Source of the DNA: an uncultured Opitutia bacterium
GTDB taxonomy: Bacteria > Verrucomicrobiota > Verrucomicrobiia > Opitutales > UBA953
Reading direction: 5' to 3'
DNA length: 6,682 bases
Assembly (NCBI GenBank): GCA_937874455.1
Contig: CALNBE010000299.1
Span: forward strand, 1-6,682
Position numbers and translations under genes: made by a program. Below are positions 4,935 to 6,682 of this stretch, piece by piece. The stretch's first letter is position 1. Every line of letters begins with the position of its first letter. Under the pieces are notes generated by a model, which ran no database searches, was not told where the DNA came from, and worked only from the letters and a program-made list of their open reading frames with translations.

Positions 4935-6682
4935 ACTTCCAGTTGCGGATTTCCGGCAAATCGAGGCCGTTCTCGTTAATGTACTGCCGGTGCTCTATCA
5001 GCTTGTCTTCCAACAGTTTTTTCAGTTTTGCGCCTTTGTCGCCAAGCTGGGGCAGTCGCTTTATCGCGTCGAGCACCAAATGGAACCGGTCAAGGCCGTT
5101 CAAGACCGTCATGTCAAAATAGGTGGTGATGGTGCCCTCTTCCTTATAGCCGTGGACATGCATATTATTATGGTTGTTTCGGCGGTATGCGAGCCGGTGA
5201 ACAAGGGACGGATAGCCGTGGAACGCGAATATCACCGGCTTGTCCTTGGTGAAATATCCGTCGAATTCCGGCTCGGTCAACCCGTGCGGATGCTGGGTAT
5301 TCGATTCGAGTTTCATCAGGTCCACGACGTTGACCACGCGAACCTTCAGGTCCGGCAGGTGCTTGCGGAGGATGGAGACGGCGGCCATGGTTTCCAGTGT
5401 CGGCACGTCGCCGCAGCAGGCCATCACGATGTCCGGGGTGCCGCCGTTGTCACTGCCGGCCCACCGCCATATGCCGATGCCTTTCGTGCAATGTTCCACC
5501 GCGGCATCCATGTCCAGCCATTGCGGGGCGAGGTATTTGCCTGCGATCACGACGTTGACGTAATGTTTGCTCCTCAGGCAATGATCCCATACCGACAACA
5601 GGCAGTTGGCGTCCGGCGGGAGGTAAACCCGCACGATGGATGCCTTTTTGTTGACCACATGGTCGATAAAACCCGGATCCTGATGGGTAAAGCCGTTATG
5701 CGCCTGCTGCCAGATGTGGGAGGCCAGCAGCAGATTGAGCGATGCGAGCTCAGCTCGCCATGGCAGTTCCGCCGAGACTTTGAGCCACTTGGCGTGCTGA
5801 TTGAACATCGAATCAATGATGTGGATGAAGGCTTCGTAGCAGTTGAACAAGCCATGCCGTCCGGTAAGCAGATATCCTTCAAGCCAACCTTCACACTGAT
5901 GCTCGCTCAGCATCTCCATCACCCGTCCGTCGGCGGCAAGGAATTCATCATTCTCTCTCGTCCGGGCTTCCCACTGCCGGTTGGTGGCCTCAAACACACA
6001 GTTCAACCGGTTGGATAGCGTTTCGTCGGGACCGAAGATCCGGAAATTCCGTTGCTCCCGGTTGAGGTTGACGATGTCGCGCAGGAACACTCCAAGCGTA
6101 TGCGCATCGGAAGCCTCAACGGCCCCCGGCGACGGCACATTCACCGCGTATTTTCTAAAATCCGGCATGATAAGATCGTGCAGAAGCAGACCGCCATTGG
6201 CATGAGGATTGGCGCCCATTCTTCGCGTGCCCTTGGGCGTCAGCTCGGCCAGTTCAGGCATCAGCCGCCCTTCTTCATCAAAGAGTTCTTCCGGCCTATA
6301 ACTTTTCATCCAATTTTCAAGGAGCTTCAGATGCCCGGGATTGGATGCATCCACCTGTAAAGGTATTTGGTGGGCTCTGAATGTCCCCTCGATTTGCAGA
6401 CCGTCAACGACCTTTGGCCCGGTCCAGCCCTTGGGGGAGTTGAGGACGATCATCGGCCAACGTCTGCGGGTCATGTCTTTCTTGTCTCTCGCATCGTTTT
6501 GTATCTCCCGGATGCTCTCTACGGCCTCGTCCAGAACATCGGCCATAAGCTTGTGCATTTTTTCCGGGTCGTCCCCTTCCACGAAGTAAGGCGTCCAGCC
6601 GCAACCACGCAGGAATTGTTCCAGTTCTTCGCGTTCTATGCGGGCAAGGATTGTCGGGTTTGCGATCTTGTAGCCGTTGAGG
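4918..6682 (-). CDS. xfp: Phosphoketolase (XFP family), C-terminal ~587 residues; 5' end outside window
   Basis: Thiamine-diphosphate enzyme of the cytosol that cleaves xylulose-5-phosphate (often also fructose-6-phosphate) with phosphate to acetyl-phosphate and an aldose phosphate. The frame is open to the right edge (first full codon 6679-6681) and upstream of the GTG at 6582. The residues before that GTG (LNGYKIANPT, then GWTPYFVEG) are family sequence, so the GTG is not the start. Numbering from the first visible residue, family motifs are WPMIVL/KGWTGPK (75-90), GPDETLSNRL (216-225), EGWLEGYLLTGRHG (264-277, with the cofactor-region glutamate), HNGFTHQDPGF (328-338) and HGYP followed by VHRLAYRRNNH (488-504). 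The full family is about 790 residues, so roughly 200 N-terminal residues are missing. No internal stop or frameshift is seen. The TGA overlaps the ATG of the aldolase gene. The family is certain; substrate preference cannot be read here. Confidence 0.97.
   Translation of the reverse strand, partial: LNGYKIANPTILARIEREELEQFLRGCGWTPYFVEGDDPEKMHKLMADVLDEAVESIREIQNDARDKKDMTRRRWPMIVLNSPKGWTGPKVVDGLQIEGTFRAHQIPLQVDASNPGHLKLLENWMKSYRPEELFDEEGRLMPELAELTPKGTRRMGANPHANGGLLLHDLIMPDFRKYAVNVPSPGAVEASDAHTLGVFLRDIVNLNREQRNFRIFGPDETLSNRLNCVFEATNRQWEARTRENDEFLAADGRVMEMLSEHQCEGWLEGYLLTGRHGLFNCYEAFIHIIDSMFNQHAKWLKVSAELPWRAELASLNLLLASHIWQQAHNGFTHQDPGFIDHVVNKKASIVRVYLPPDANCLLSVWDHCLRSKHYVNVVIAGKYLAPQWLDMDAAVEHCTKGIGIWRWAGSDNGGTPDIVMACCGDVPTLETMAAVSILRKHLPDLKVRVVNVVDLMKLESNTQHPHGLTEPEFDGYFTKDKPVIFAFHGYPSLVHRLAYRRNNHNNMHVHGYKEEGTITTYFDMTVLNGLDRFHLVLDAIKRLPQLGDKGAKLKKLLEDKLIEHRQYINENGLDLPEIRNWKWEDKK

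Noticed and set aside
4934..4936. GTG start giving a 345-residue aldolase
   Set aside because: It would lie within the Shine-Dalgarno element itself; ATG 4919-4921 has correct RBS spacing and the ATGA overlap.
4912..6018. Long plus-strand open frame (368 codons) opposite phosphoketolase
   Set aside because: It is antisense to a clear, motif-complete phosphoketolase and shows no family motif of its own; an antisense shadow.
6580..6582. GTG as start of the phosphoketolase gene
   Set aside because: The 33 codons upstream to the window edge are conserved phosphoketolase sequence, so the gene continues past the edge.

Overview
The window is a bacterial fragment in which every recognisable gene lies on the minus strand, so the biological reading order runs from high to low coordinates. 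The protein families (XFP phosphoketolase, class I fructose-bisphosphate aldolase, long-form transaldolase, a baeRF3 protein, a proteobacterial-type HPF/RaiA protein and N-ATPase subunits) suggest a Pseudomonadota member, perhaps a chemolithotroph or methylotroph of the gamma or beta classes. That assignment is inferred from family resemblance only. No rRNA, tRNA, CRISPR or mobile element was seen.

Right part (2457-6682): a central-carbon module. It begins with the C-terminal ~587 residues of phosphoketolase (xfp), whose 5' part lies beyond the right edge. A class I fructose-bisphosphate aldolase follows, with an ATGA stop/start overlap. After a 302-base gap comes transaldolase. Together they could split sugar phosphates to acetyl-phosphate and triose-phosphate and recycle the remaining carbon: a phosphoketolase shunt linked to the pentose-phosphate or Calvin-cycle pools. 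The gap may hold a short broken reading frame of unknown identity.

Left part (1-2357): an eroded region around one intact gene. Downstream of transaldolase, a 37-codon frame preceded by a strong ribosome-binding site reads as the extreme N-terminus of an N-ATPase (alternative Na+-type F1Fo ATPase) beta subunit, then ends. An intact baeRF3-family gene follows (release-factor-like, predicted ribosome-associated). Next is a ribosome-hibernation-factor (HPF/RaiA) gene with a good RBS and ATG but a frameshift near codon 16 and an internal deletion. Its tail runs in frame into the middle of an N-ATPase gamma subunit that lacks its N-terminal half and carries at least two further frameshifts before the left edge.

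The main observation is therefore a gene graveyard. Remnants of the first (atpD) and last (atpG) genes of an N-ATPase operon lie about 1.7 kb apart, together with a dead hpf, while the adjacent metabolic genes and the baeRF3 gene are intact. I see no convincing new system. The relics are easy to miss because they are short, frameshifted or chimeric.
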